This document shows, piece after piece, positions 18,271 through 27,229 of a DNA stretch of 64,000 nt. Under the pieces are notes generated by a model, which was not told the origin of the DNA, made no database searches, and saw only the letters and a list, made by a program, of their open reading frames with translations. Within the stretch, counting starts at the first letter, position 1. Each line of letters begins with the position of its first letter. The DNA lies in the NCBI RefSeq assembly GCF_021538675.1, contig NZ_JAJUKH010000001.1, positions 372,001 through 436,000 on the forward strand, written 5' to 3'. This DNA is from Paenarthrobacter sp. AR 02 (GTDB lineage: Bacteria; Actinomycetota; Actinomycetes; Actinomycetales; Micrococcaceae). Both the position numbers and the translations under genes were made by a program.

Positions 18271-19347
18271 ATGACGCTCCCGACAGATACTGAAACTCCC
18301 TCTGCAGAGTCCCGTCCCCGACGTCAGAAGAGCGGGAAGAAAACCGCCCGGAACGTGCTCCTCGGTTTCGCGGCAGCGGTCCTGGTGGCTGGGCTGATTG
18401 GGGGCGCCTACATCTTCAACCTGGCGCAAACGTTCAACTCCGGAACCACAAAAATCGACTCCGCTTTCCCGGAAGAATCCACGCGTCCTCAGAAGGCTGA
18501 GCCTGTCAACGGCACTGCGGCGATGAACGTGCTGGTCATGGGTAGCGATACCCGCGGCACTGCCGAGTTGGATGTTGATACGCAGACGGCTACCGACCAG
18601 CGGGCTGACACGCTCATGCTGGTCCACATTCCCGCCGATCGTAAGAACGTCTACGCGGTTTCCCTCATGCGTGACCTCTGGGTCGACATTCCGGGTCACG
18701 GCGAATCGAAAATCAATGCTGCCCTCGCCCTGGGCGGCGTGCCGCTCATGGTTCAGACGGTTGAGTCTTTGTTCCAGCAGCGGATCGACCACGTAGCAAT
18801 GGTGGACTTCGAAGGATTCAAGGGTCTGACTGATGCTGTTGGTGGCGTGGAAGTCGACGTCAAGATCCCGTTCGCACCGGCATCCGGACCCATGAAGGGT
18901 CATTTCTACCAAGCTGGCAAGCAGACACTGAACGGCGACGAAGCACTCGCCTTCGTCCGCGAACGCAAATCGTTCAGCGATGGCGACTACCAGCGTGTGC
19001 GCAACCAGCAGGCGTACATGAAAGCCATCATCAGCAAGACCATCGCCCGTGAAACGCTCACCAACCCTGTGACCGTGAACAGCATGGTCAGCGCTGTGTC
19101 ACCGTTCATCAGCGTCGATAAGGGCTTCGACGCCGCCGCAATCGGCAGTCTTGCTCTGGGCATGAAGGACCTGCGGGCCAATGACACCGTCATGTTCACG
19201 CTGCCCACCCTCGGTACAGGTACTTCCGCTGATGGGCAGTCAATTGTCGTAGCGGATACCACTGCAATTACGGATATTGCAGGAGCGCTCTCCAAGGACC
19301 AACTGGGGGCTTACGTCACCGCGCACGCCCTCGAAAAGGGCAACTAA
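18271..19347 (+). CDS. LytR-CpsA-Psr (LCP) family glycopolymer ligase
   Basis: 358 residues: cytoplasmic basic N-terminus, one membrane helix (about residues 29-50), then an extracytoplasmic LCP domain with MNVLVMGSDTRG, QRADTLMLVHIP, SLMRDLWVDIPGHGESKINAA, DFEGFKGLTDAVGGVEV and LNGDEALAFVRERKSF..GDYQRVRNQQ, including the conserved Asp/Arg residues that bind the polyprenyl pyrophosphate. The family attaches lipid-linked glycopolymers to peptidoglycan. Next to an ABC exporter and WecC, it probably ligates the polymer made by this locus. A strong terminator follows. Confidence 0.92.
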   Translation: MTLPTDTETPSAESRPRRQKSGKKTARNVLLGFAAAVLVAGLIGGAYIFNLAQTFNSGTTKIDSAFPEESTRPQKAEPVNGTAAMNVLVMGSDTRGTAELDVDTQTATDQRADTLMLVHIPADRKNVYAVSLMRDLWVDIPGHGESKINAALALGGVPLMVQTVESLFQQRIDHVAMVDFEGFKGLTDAVGGVEVDVKIPFAPASGPMKGHFYQAGKQTLNGDEALAFVRERKSFSDGDYQRVRNQQAYMKAIISKTIARETLTNPVTVNSMVSAVSPFISVDKGFDAAAIGSLALGMKDLRANDTVMFTLPTLGTGTSADGQSIVVADTTAITDIAGALSKDQLGAYVTAHALEKGN

Positions 19348-19368
19348 CAAACAGCCTTCAAACCAACC

Positions 19369-19408
19369 AAACCTCGCGAACGGTCTTCCGTTCGTGGGGT
19401 TTGCTTTT
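19369..19408 (+). terminator. Rho-independent terminator after the LCP gene
   Basis: A 15-bp stem (19369-19383 with 19388-19402, two G-T pairs) with a TCTT loop is followed by GCTTTTTC, 21 bases after the LCP stop. The next gene is convergent and may share it. Confidence 0.88.
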
Positions 19409-19433
19409 TCACTGCACCCCGGAATCCAAGGAC

Positions 19434-20234
19434 TCAGAGAAACACCCGCACATCCGCCCCCACCCGCTCCGGGCATTCCCACAACACCAAATGCCCGGTC
19501 TCCTCGTAGATCTTCAGCAGGGAGCCAGGGATCCGGGCAGCCAAGGTCTCCTGGTGATGCCGCGGCACCAGGTGATCATGGGCGCCCCACAGAATGAGGG
19601 TGCGCGCCGAAATATGGCCCGTTTCCGTCGGCGGAACGACCTGATACAGCCCGCGCAGCGACGCCTTCCACACAGCCGCAGGCAGGGCCAGGCCATCCTG
19701 GACCCGATCCTCGATGTAGGCAGACGGCACAGTGTGCAGCAGTCGGTACCAGGACAGCGATTCCCGAACCCAGGATTCCGGTACGGGATCAGTCAAAGCC
19801 TCTACTTCGTCAGCGAAGGCGGGCCTACTGTGCAGTCTCAAGGGCGCTCCAACCAACACCAGCGACGAAACCCGATCCGGGTACATCACGGCCAGTTGCT
19901 GTGCCACGTATCCCCCACTGGAGGACCCAACTAGGTGCGCCCGTCCAATGCCCAGTGCATCGAGCACCGCCACAGCATCACGTGCCACCTCGTCCAACGA
20001 ATAACCGCCCAAAGGCTTGTCAGCACCGCCGTGCCCGCGCAAGTCGGGGGCTACCAGCAGTAAATCCGGGAGCGAGGCAATGAGCCGCTCAAAACTGCGC
20101 CAGGATTCGCCCCAGGCGTGCAATAAAAGCAACGGTGCGCCGCCGTCGTCGTGCGTTTCATCAAGGCGGCCCTGAACGAAACACGGCACGCTGATCCCCG
20201 TGCTCAAAGCCAGTCTCCTGACCTGGGACTTCAT
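19434..20234 (-). CDS. Alpha/beta-hydrolase fold protein
   Basis: 266 residues from ATG 20234 (MKSQVRRLALSTG); a GTG at 20267 is an alternative start. Features in order: LLLLHAWGESWRSF (oxyanion region), PDLRGHGGADKP, nucleophile elbow HLVGSSSGGYVAQQ, acidic strand TLILWGAHDHLVP and ETGHLVLWECPE with the catalytic histidine. Cytoplasmic esterase, epoxide hydrolase or haloperoxidase-like member; substrate cannot be told from sequence. It stands alone, convergent with the LCP gene and divergent from the nuclease gene. Confidence 0.82.
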   Translation of the reverse strand: MKSQVRRLALSTGISVPCFVQGRLDETHDDGGAPLLLLHAWGESWRSFERLIASLPDLLLVAPDLRGHGGADKPLGGYSLDEVARDAVAVLDALGIGRAHLVGSSSGGYVAQQLAVMYPDRVSSLVLVGAPLRLHSRPAFADEVEALTDPVPESWVRESLSWYRLLHTVPSAYIEDRVQDGLALPAAVWKASLRGLYQVVPPTETGHISARTLILWGAHDHLVPRHHQETLAARIPGSLLKIYEETGHLVLWECPERVGADVRVFL

Positions 20235-20371
20235 GGGCCCAGCGTACGCCGGCCACCAGGAGGACACACCCCAGCGTCACACACTGCGCGGTTCCTGATT
20301 GGCCGGCCCACGCCGGTACGATCCGATGTATGCGCTGCTCAGAGCGCACTAATCGAATATGGGGAACCCAG

Positions 20372-21895
20372 ATGCCTAAGGCACTTTCGTGGTTGGCGAT
20401 CCTATCGCTGACCATGTCGGCGGCTGTCTTTTTGCCGCAAACCGCGACCGCCTCGAACACGGCAAGCGTCGCCACACTTTTCTCTTCACTGACTGTCACC
20501 CAGGAAACGAACACCGGGTACAACCGCGACCTCTTCCAGCACTGGGTGGACGCTGACAGCGACGGCTGCGACACCCGGTCAGAGGTGCTCCAGCAGGAGT
20601 CGCTCACGCCGGTGACGTTCAATCCCGGAACCTGCACAGTGGCCACTGGCCAATGGAACTCCTGGTACGACGGAGCGACGTGGACCAACGCGTCCGACGT
20701 CGACATAGACCATCTGGTCCCACTCGCCGAAGCGTGGGGTTCCGGCGCAAGCGCCTGGACGGCCGAACAGCGCCGTGACTATGCCAACGACCTCACACTG
20801 GACGTCGGCCTGGAAGCCGTGACCGACAACGTGAACCAGTCCAAGAGCGACCGTGATCCGGCAGAATGGATGCCGCCGCTGGCCGGAACCGCCTGCAGGT
20901 ACGCCACGGACTGGGTGCTGGTGAAATACCGCTGGCAGCTGACCATGGACGCGGCCGAATCCGCGGCAGTCTCGAACACCCTGCAGGGCTCGTGCGGGTC
21001 CACGCAGGTCACCGTACCGGCAATCGCCATTGACACGGCCCCCACGCAACCGATCACGTTCAGTGACGTCAATTCCTCCACACAGTTCAACGTGGAAATC
21101 TCCTGGCTGGCGACACAGGGCATCTCAACCGGCTGGGTGGAAGCCAACGGCACCCGGACCTACCGGCCTCTGAACGCCGTCAACCGTGACGCCATGGCCG
21201 CCTTCCTCTACCGCCTGGCCAAGAAGCCTGCCTTCACTCCCCCGGCGACGTCGCCTTTCAGTGACATCACGCCGTCGAGCCAGTTCTACAAGGAAATCAC
21301 CTGGCTGGCAGCCAGCGGCATCTCGACGGGCTGGACCGAAGCCAACGGCACCAAGACCTTCCGTCCGCTCAGCCCGGTCAACCGCGACGCCATGGCCGCA
21401 TTCCTCTACCGCTATGGAGGCAACCCGGCCTTCACGGCACCGGGAACGTCGCCTTTCCAGGACGTCCCCGTCAGCAGCCAGTTCTACAAGCAGATCACGT
21501 GGCTGGCTGCCCAGGGCATCTCCACCGGTTGGGACATCGGCTACGGCTGCCGCGCCTACAACCCGGTCCAGCCAGTGGCGCGTGATGCGATGGCCGCGTT
21601 CATGTACCGGTTCGTCAACGGCGGCACTGGCGGGATCACGGGCAGCAACTGCTCGCCTCCCCCACCGCCCGTAGTGACGCCGCCGCCCGCGCCGAAGCCC
21701 CCGGTGACACCCCCGCCGCCGGTCACGCCGACGAAGCCCGCCAATCCTGGCGACTCAAAGAACTGCAAGGACTTCAGCACGTGGCGCCAGGCCCAGGACT
21801 GGTTCAACTACTACTACCCGCACTACGGTGATATCGCCCGCTTGGACGGCGATGGCGACGGCATCGCTTGCCAGAGCCTGCCCGGTCACCCATAA
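20372..21895 (+). CDS. Secreted HNH/DUF1524-type nuclease with three SLH-like repeats and Excalibur domain
   Basis: 507 residues from ATG 20372 (GGGGAA ribosome site upstream). Signal peptide 1 to about 28. Residues about 45-210 are the nuclease domain: DIDHLVPLAEAWGSGASAW carries the His-metal-finger core, with the later DNVNQSKSDRDPAEWMPP asparagine region. Three repeats of about 60 residues follow, each with the ISTGW core and a close variant of NRDAMAAF(L/M)YR (SLH-like, probably wall-binding). A Pro-rich linker then leads to an Excalibur-type tail with DGDGDGIACQ, a calcium-binding motif. It probably degrades extracellular DNA or RNA at the cell surface. The same repeat module occurs in the protein at 59749-61947. 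Confidence 0.85.
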   Translation: MPKALSWLAILSLTMSAAVFLPQTATASNTASVATLFSSLTVTQETNTGYNRDLFQHWVDADSDGCDTRSEVLQQESLTPVTFNPGTCTVATGQWNSWYDGATWTNASDVDIDHLVPLAEAWGSGASAWTAEQRRDYANDLTLDVGLEAVTDNVNQSKSDRDPAEWMPPLAGTACRYATDWVLVKYRWQLTMDAAESAAVSNTLQGSCGSTQVTVPAIAIDTAPTQPITFSDVNSSTQFNVEISWLATQGISTGWVEANGTRTYRPLNAVNRDAMAAFLYRLAKKPAFTPPATSPFSDITPSSQFYKEITWLAASGISTGWTEANGTKTFRPLSPVNRDAMAAFLYRYGGNPAFTAPGTSPFQDVPVSSQFYKQITWLAAQGISTGWDIGYGCRAYNPVQPVARDAMAAFMYRFVNGGTGGITGSNCSPPPPPVVTPPPAPKPPVTPPPPVTPTKPANPGDSKNCKDFSTWRQAQDWFNYYYPHYGDIARLDGDGDGIACQSLPGHP

Positions 21896-21907
21896 ATAGA
21901 CGCGCGA

Positions 21908-21941
21908 CGGCGGGCCGTGGCTTGAGTGCCAGGGCCCGCCG
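21908..21941 (+). terminator. Hairpin after the nuclease gene
   Basis: CGGCGGGCC (21908-21916) pairs perfectly with 21933-21941, with an inner TGGC/GCCA stem. It has no T-run, so it may be a weak intrinsic terminator or a 3' stabiliser, 12 bases after the stop. Confidence 0.5.
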
Positions 21942-21973
21942 GTTGCTGCGCGAAACCAGTAGCGAGGAGAGCA

Positions 21974-22555
21974 ATGATGACCGACATTCCATGGAGCCGC
22001 GGCGAGTGGACCAACCAGCCGGCCGCCGTCGTCGAACTGGAAGGCGACCTCCTGGTAACCGCCGCTGAGGGCAGCGACGCCTGGCGCGTCACGTCCTACG
22101 GCTTCATCCACGAAACCGAACACGCCCTCCTGGCACCCTTGCCGCAGGACAGTGCCATGGAGGTCGAATTCACGGCCGCGTTTTCCCAGCAGTTCGACCA
22201 AGCGGGCATCTTTGTGCGGATCAGCCCGGAACACTGGATCAAGGCCGGCGTGGAATACGCCGACGGCGCCGCGCAGCTGGGCGCGGTTGTCACCAGCCGC
22301 TTCTCAGACTGGTCCTTGGCACCCGTTCCCGAGTGGAACGGGGGCCGTATCCGCGTACGTGTCAGCCGCGCGGGCGACGCCCTTACCATCCGGGCCGCGG
22401 CTGACGGCGGGGAACTCCAATTGGTGCGGGTTGTGCCGCTGGAGCCGACACTGACTGCCCTGGCCGGACCATTCGCCTGCTCACCGACGCGGGACGGGCT
22501 GACGGTCCCGTTCCACACATGGCGGAGCACTCCCCCGGACGGCCAACTTCACTGA
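21974..22555 (+). CDS. DUF1349-family concanavalin-like protein
   Basis: 193 residues from ATG 21974 (GAGGAGAGCA ribosome site). The sequence is a beta-rich lectin/glucanase-like sandwich with FDQAGIFVRISPEHWIKAGVEYADG and a late GPFACSPTRDGLTVPFHTW, typical of the DUF1349 family (often loosely labelled regulation of enolase protein 1). No signal peptide or catalytic residues I can name. Role unknown; related folds bind sugars. Confidence 0.75.
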   Translation: MMTDIPWSRGEWTNQPAAVVELEGDLLVTAAEGSDAWRVTSYGFIHETEHALLAPLPQDSAMEVEFTAAFSQQFDQAGIFVRISPEHWIKAGVEYADGAAQLGAVVTSRFSDWSLAPVPEWNGGRIRVRVSRAGDALTIRAAADGGELQLVRVVPLEPTLTALAGPFACSPTRDGLTVPFHTWRSTPPDGQLH

Positions 22556-22664
22556 TCCGGAACTTGCGGGCATGACCGTTCGTGAGATTATGGAGTCTTC
22601 TGCGGCCCGATGACCCAGGCCGCAACTGAGCTGGCTCCGTTACAGTCCTATGGGGGGCATCACG

Positions 22665-23177
22665 GTGGAAGATACTGCAAGTCTTTGGCGAACTGACCCT
22701 GCGACGTTCCGCGACGTGGTGATCAACCGCGACGCCCTGAACGAGGCCCTGGCAGGCGAGTGTCCACCAGTGGAGCGCATTCGATACCTGGCGTTGCTCC
22801 GACGGGACACCGAGGCCCTGGACGAGGGCTTCAAGCTTCTCCCCGATTCACCCGACCGCCGGGAACTCCTCCTGATCCTCGCCCAGGTGAAGCAGCGCCA
22901 GTACCGCTGGCACGACGCCGCGGTGCTCCATGAGAAGGCACTCCGGACAGCGCGGACACCGGAAGAGGAAGCCTACGTCCGCCACCACATCGGTCGGAGG
23001 CTCTTTGATGAAGCCCGCTTCCGCTCCGCTGCCGACGAATTCCAGTGGGCCGCCGATCTCTACCGCGTCGCAGGCCAGCCTGAATCGGCCGAAGAAAACC
23101 GCCAGGCGATGCGGCACGCCCTGCACGTGCACAGCGCTGAGCGCACCACGGGACACTCCGGATTCGAGCTCTCCTGA
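22665..23177 (+). CDS. Helical-repeat (TPR-like) hypothetical protein
   Basis: 170 residues from GTG 22665, chosen because GGGGGG lies 7 bases upstream; an ATG at 22650 would place its own start inside that ribosome site. All-helical, with TPR-like pairs such as RRELLLILAQVKQRQYRWHDAAVLHEKALRTAR and FRSAADEFQWAADLYRVAGQPESAEENR. No known function; probably a protein-protein adaptor. Not obviously linked to its neighbours. Confidence 0.65.
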   Translation: MEDTASLWRTDPATFRDVVINRDALNEALAGECPPVERIRYLALLRRDTEALDEGFKLLPDSPDRRELLLILAQVKQRQYRWHDAAVLHEKALRTARTPEEEAYVRHHIGRRLFDEARFRSAADEFQWAADLYRVAGQPESAEENRQAMRHALHVHSAERTTGHSGFELS

Positions 23178-23255
23178 CCCCACAATCCATCATCCAGCCC
23201 ATGGGATGTAGTCTTAGTAAGGAAGCTGACTATTCTTATGAGGCTGGGGGCCCGA

Positions 23256-23672
23256 ATGCCTGACATGGACTATTGGCCAACAAGCCGGTTGCTGTCCACC
23301 GCAGCGCGGCTCGTGGAACTTGGGTGGAACGAGCGGCTCCGCCCCTTGGGACTGACATATCCAACGGTGCTCACGCTCGATGCCTTGGCGGCTTCTGGGC
23401 CCATCTCCCCGGGCAAGCTGGCCGAAAGCATCCGCGTGCAAGCCCAAACCATGGGTCCGCTGCTGACCAGGCTGGAATCCCGGGGTTTAATCCATCGCGA
23501 GGTAAACCGTTTCGACCGGCGCGGCCAACTCGTGTCCATCACCGAGTTGGGACTGGACTTGCTGAACAAGTCTCACGGGCAGGAAAACACCGTACTCGAA
23601 AGCATCGATCTGGACTCCGAAAGCCTTCGGGCTGAACTCATTGCCATCGTTCGGGACACAAAAATCAACTAG
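23256..23672 (+). CDS. MarR-family transcriptional regulator
   Basis: 138 residues from ATG 23256 (GGGGG upstream); ATG 23238 is an alternative. The winged-helix pattern is clear: LTYPTVLTLDALAASGPISPGKLAESIRVQAQTMGPLLTRLESRGLI as helix-turn-helix, then the wing NRFDRRGQLVSITELG and a dimerisation helix. Regulates an unknown target. An inverted TAGT-N10-ACTA pair within about 23212-23232 just upstream could be an autoregulatory site (weak). Confidence 0.85.
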   Translation: MPDMDYWPTSRLLSTAARLVELGWNERLRPLGLTYPTVLTLDALAASGPISPGKLAESIRVQAQTMGPLLTRLESRGLIHREVNRFDRRGQLVSITELGLDLLNKSHGQENTVLESIDLDSESLRAELIAIVRDTKIN

Positions 23673-23816
23673 GGGTTCACAAGGCCCACTTGGAGGAACC
23701 CGGTAGACCAAGGCAGTATGGAGTTATTCGCTGATGAAGTCCGGCGACAAGGGAAATCCATATTTCCAGCTACCGGGCGGAGCCTCACACCGCGCCCGGA
23801 CAACGAAAAGGGCATC

Positions 23817-23996
23817 ATGAGTGAACTTCGCATCGGCGACAACCTTCCCGTAGACCTCCTGAGTTTCAGGGCCACAGAATGCTTGGTCTCGACGGGCCCC
23901 CCAGGCTCGGAAGACATGTGCATCCTGGATGACGGGCACACCGGCAGCCACTTGGCGGCAGGCCCGGGCATGGTGGTCAAAGCCATCTGGGGCTAG
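23817..23996 (+). CDS. Small hypothetical protein (59 aa)
   Basis: ATG 23817 has an AAAAGGGC ribosome site. The product has no membrane segment and contains two cysteines (residues about 22 and 34) in LSFRATECLV and EDMCILDDGHTGSHL; the ILDDGHTGSHL segment looks like a small conserved core. The frame is open upstream to 23718 but without a ribosome site. Function unknown. Confidence 0.5.
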   Translation: MSELRIGDNLPVDLLSFRATECLVSTGPPGSEDMCILDDGHTGSHLAAGPGMVVKAIWG

Positions 23997-24017
23997 CAGG
24001 CAATCCCTGCCAGGTGA

Positions 24018-24048
24018 GGGGAAGCGAGCGGGTCTGCGCCGCTTCCCC
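24018..24048. terminator. Hairpin between convergent genes
   Basis: GGGGAAGCG (24018-24026) pairs with 24040-24048, extended inward by GCG/CGC past one bulged A. It directly precedes the selO stop and lies between two convergent genes. No T-run. Confidence 0.55.
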
Positions 24049-25515
24049 CTACGTTCCGCAGAAAGTCCGGTACGGCCCGAAACTGTCAGGCGCGGGAGCG
24101 GCGTATTTTTCCAGGCCGGGACGTTCCTCATACGGAGAAGCCAAAGCCTCGAGCAAGTCCTCCGTCGGTCCGATGTCTCCCGCTGTTGCGGCCGCGAGTG
24201 CCTCCTCCACCACGTGGTTGCGGGGAATGTACACAGGGTTAACCGCGTCCATGGCATCCGCATCAGGCGCAAGGGCCCGCCAACGCACCAGCCACGCGTC
24301 AAAGGCGGGCAAGTCCAGCACCATGCCCCTGGCTGGCTCCGCCTGCCCCCGGGCCGCCTTGCCCAGGCTGCGGAAGAACGACGTGTAATCCGCGCGCGCC
24401 TCCTGGACCAGGTTCAGCACGTCGTCCACCAAAGGCGAGGAAACGCCGTCGTCAATCTCTTCAGGCAGCCCCAGCTTGGCCTTCATGCCGCTGAACCAGG
24501 CCGCGCTGTACTGCTGCCGGAACCCACCCAGGGCCTCAACGGCCATGGCTACCGCTTGGTCCTGGTCCTCGTGGATCAGCGGCGCAATTGCTTCGGCGAA
24601 ACGTGCAAGGTTCCACTCCGCAACCACGGGCTGATTCCGGTAGGCGTACCGGCCCATCTCATCGATGGAACTGTACACGGCCACGGGATCGAAACCATCC
24701 ATGAAGGCACACGGTCCGTAGTCAATGGTTTCGCCGGAAATCGTCATGTTGTCAGTGTTCATGACCCCATGCACGAACCCCACGAGCATCCACTGGGCCA
24801 CCAATTCCGCTTGCACGGAGATGACGTTTTTCAGGAGGCCAAGGTAACGGTTGTCCTCCTCGGACGACGCCGGGTGGTGCCGTTCGATCGCATGGTCGGC
24901 GAGCCGCCGCAGCAGCTCCAGGTCATCGGAGGCCCGGGCGTACTGGAAACTTCCCACCCGCAGATGGCTGCTGGCCACCCGGGTCAGGACCGCGCCGGGC
25001 AATACCGTCTCACGCTGGACCGGGCGGCCCGTAGCGACGACGGCAAGGGAGCGGGTGGTGGGAATACCCAAAGCATGCATCGACTCGCTCACGATGAACT
25101 CGCGGAGCATGGGTCCGATGACGGCCCGGCCGTCGCCATTGCGGGCGAAAGGCGTCCGGCCCGAACCCTTCAGATGGATGTCGCGAAGCGTCCCATCGGC
25201 GGCCACCACCTCGCCCAGCAGCAGGGCACGTCCGTCTCCCAGCCGCGGGGAGTAAAAGCCGAACTGGTGCCCAGAGTAGCCCTGGGCCACCGGCGTCGCG
25301 TCCTCCGGGACGGCGTTGCCGAGCAGCAGCCGCACGCCCTCCGGGCTCCGCAGGAAGTCCGGATCAAAACCAAGCTCGACGGCGAGTGGCCCGTTAAGCG
25401 CCAACAGCTGAGGATCCGGGGCTTCCTCAGCCCGCCACGGAATGGCCAGCTCCGGGAAGTCGCGGGCGAAATGGCCTTCGAAGGCAATGGTGGAATGCGC
25501 GATGTCACTCATCAA
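24049..25515 (-). CDS. selO: SelO/YdiU-family protein adenylyltransferase
   Basis: 488 residues, normal length for the UPF0061/SelO pseudokinase family, which transfers AMP from ATP to Ser/Thr/Tyr of proteins and is linked to redox stress responses. Diagnostic segments: [43 protein letters not shown] [58 protein letters not shown] (metal/nucleotide site). The C-terminus ends in TFCGT, with cysteine at the position where animal homologues carry selenocysteine. Two ATGs in a row (25515, 25512). Stand-alone gene. Confidence 0.93.
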   Translation of the reverse strand: MMSDIAHSTIAFEGHFARDFPELAIPWRAEEAPDPQLLALNGPLAVELGFDPDFLRSPEGVRLLLGNAVPEDATPVAQGYSGHQFGFYSPRLGDGRALLLGEVVAADGTLRDIHLKGSGRTPFARNGDGRAVIGPMLREFIVSESMHALGIPTTRSLAVVATGRPVQRETVLPGAVLTRVASSHLRVGSFQYARASDDLELLRRLADHAIERHHPASSEEDNRYLGLLKNVISVQAELVAQWMLVGFVHGVMNTDNMTISGETIDYGPCAFMDGFDPVAVYSSIDEMGRYAYRNQPVVAEWNLARFAEAIAPLIHEDQDQAVAMAVEALGGFRQQYSAAWFSGMKAKLGLPEEIDDGVSSPLVDDVLNLVQEARADYTSFFRSLGKAARGQAEPARGMVLDLPAFDAWLVRWRALAPDADAMDAVNPVYIPRNHVVEEALAAATAGDIGPTEDLLEALASPYEERPGLEKYAAPAPDSFGPYRTFCGT

Positions 25516-25639
25516 TTAAGGATAATCGGCACTGGCGGGCACCTGGCCCTGTATTCTCTATCTGAGCCACGCCTTGCTGGCCCTTTTCTGGTTTTGAACC
25601 CCCTGAAGGTGCTGAACCATTCGTGTTTCTGGGGGAACC

Positions 25640-27229
25640 ATGACTTCTTCGCTCACCTCACGGCCGTTCGCCCTTATCAAGTCGGTTGGGCTAGCCGTCA
25701 CAGCAGTGGCAGTGGTCATCTTTCTGGCATCGTGCACTCTCATTCCCCTGCCCAAGATGACATCAGCCCCGAAGGCACCGCCCAGCGCCGAGCTCCTGAA
25801 ACGCAGCAACAATGCCACCGTCGCGGCATGGGAAGTACCCTTGGACCCCATCGGCCAACCGGTGGTGGCCGACGGCGTGGCTGTGGTCTATGGCAAGACG
25901 TCGGGTGGCATCACCGCTTACGCCTTTTCCGCAGCGGACGGCAAGCAGCTCTGGACGAACCCCGTTCATCCAGGTTTGGGAGCTCCCGGTATTCCGCTGG
26001 AGCCGGCCCTCACTACAACGGACTCCGGCAGTGCCGCCGCTGTCTTCCTGATGCCAGCCGGCACTCCCGCGGAGAACTTCGGCATGGCATGGTGGACCAC
26101 CCCTGTTGCCGTGGAACTCAAAACCGGAAGGGTCGTCTACCGAGGCGACTCCCAGCTAATCGAAACCCGCCCTACCGCGTGTGAGAACAAGAAGGACATG
26201 TGCTTCACGGCATTTGACCCCAAAGCACAGCTTTCCCGGCAGCACCGCGTCAGTCTTGCCACGGCCCAGGACGACTCCGGGGACACCCTCAATCCACTCT
26301 CGGGCAACTACCGTTTGGTTGGCGAGAGCCTCTATTCCGTGGTGGAGAACGGAATAGAATCCATTGCCAGGGTCCACGAGGGCAAAAAAGTCTGGTCCGC
26401 TGATATCCAAGAGGTGTTTGGCCGCGGAGCTACCACTAACCTGGGTTGGAATTTCCAGTACTCGGAGAAACTGGACCTCTACGTGGGATCGGTCGGGCTT
26501 AACCCCACGGGTGAGAATGACTACGACCTGCTGAAGGACAAGCAATTCTCCGTAAAACTCACAGACCAGCAGGCAGTGGGCTTCCAAGCTTCCACCGGCA
26601 AAGTGCTTTGGACGGCCAAGTCAGCCCATGTCTGGTGCGCCAACTTGGTAGGCACAGCCAGCTCCAAGCTGAACGGCAGCGGTGACGGCCTTCCCGTTCG
26701 GTGTGAATACACGCAGGGTTCCATGGAGTACCCCTCGGGCAAACTCGCCAACGCCAAGGCCAAGGCGGTGGGGTACGATCCGCTGTCCGGGATGGCGGCA
26801 TGGCAAACCGAAGCAGTCGACGTGGAGTACGAAAACCAGCCTCTGGTTCCAGCGTCAAACCGAGGGGATGCGGTCCTGGCTGAAACCCCCGGCGGCGTCA
26901 AGCTTGTGGACACCCGGAATGGAATCTCCCGAGACGTCGCCGCCTCGGAAGTCTTCCTTTGCTTGAAAGACACCCAGTACGCCCTTCCGCCCAACGGACC
27001 TTACGCAGACATGCCGAGGGGTGACACGGGCATGGGGTCGACGGTGTCCTTCCCCTGCAACGGAACTGGAAAAATCGCTCCCTCGCTGACCATCGGAACA
27101 CTCCAGGACATCAACACCACCGACAACGGGATGGCCGTGGTGTCCCTCGAAACCAAGATCTCGGGCTACAGGCTGCAGCAGACCGCTGGGATCGACGCCG
27201 GAACGCGGAACCGCGGCACTACCCCTTGA
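25640..27229 (+). CDS. Lipoprotein with PQQ-like beta-propeller
   Basis: 529 residues from ATG 25640 (GGGGGAACC ribosome site). A lipoprotein signal peptide ends in the lipobox LASC (Cys about residue 32). The mature part has repeated strands such as GVAVVYGKTSGGITAYAFSAADGKQLWTNPV and GFQASTGKVLWTAK, the beta-propeller pattern of PQQ-like proteins without enzyme motifs. It is anchored outside the membrane; function unknown. The last 11 bases overlap the convergent paaG gene. Confidence 0.75.
   Translation: MTSSLTSRPFALIKSVGLAVTAVAVVIFLASCTLIPLPKMTSAPKAPPSAELLKRSNNATVAAWEVPLDPIGQPVVADGVAVVYGKTSGGITAYAFSAADGKQLWTNPVHPGLGAPGIPLEPALTTTDSGSAAAVFLMPAGTPAENFGMAWWTTPVAVELKTGRVVYRGDSQLIETRPTACENKKDMCFTAFDPKAQLSRQHRVSLATAQDDSGDTLNPLSGNYRLVGESLYSVVENGIESIARVHEGKKVWSADIQEVFGRGATTNLGWNFQYSEKLDLYVGSVGLNPTGENDYDLLKDKQFSVKLTDQQAVGFQASTGKVLWTAKSAHVWCANLVGTASSKLNGSGDGLPVRCEYTQGSMEYPSGKLANAKAKAVGYDPLSGMAAWQTEAVDVEYENQPLVPASNRGDAVLAETPGGVKLVDTRNGISRDVAASEVFLCLKDTQYALPPNGPYADMPRGDTGMGSTVSFPCNGTGKIAPSLTIGTLQDINTTDNGMAVVSLETKISGYRLQQTAGIDAGTRNRGTTP

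Noticed and set aside
23929..26184. Long + strand open frame (about 750 codons) opposite selO
   Set aside because: Covers the selO gene in antisense and runs into the lipoprotein gene; no recognisable domain and no ribosome site.
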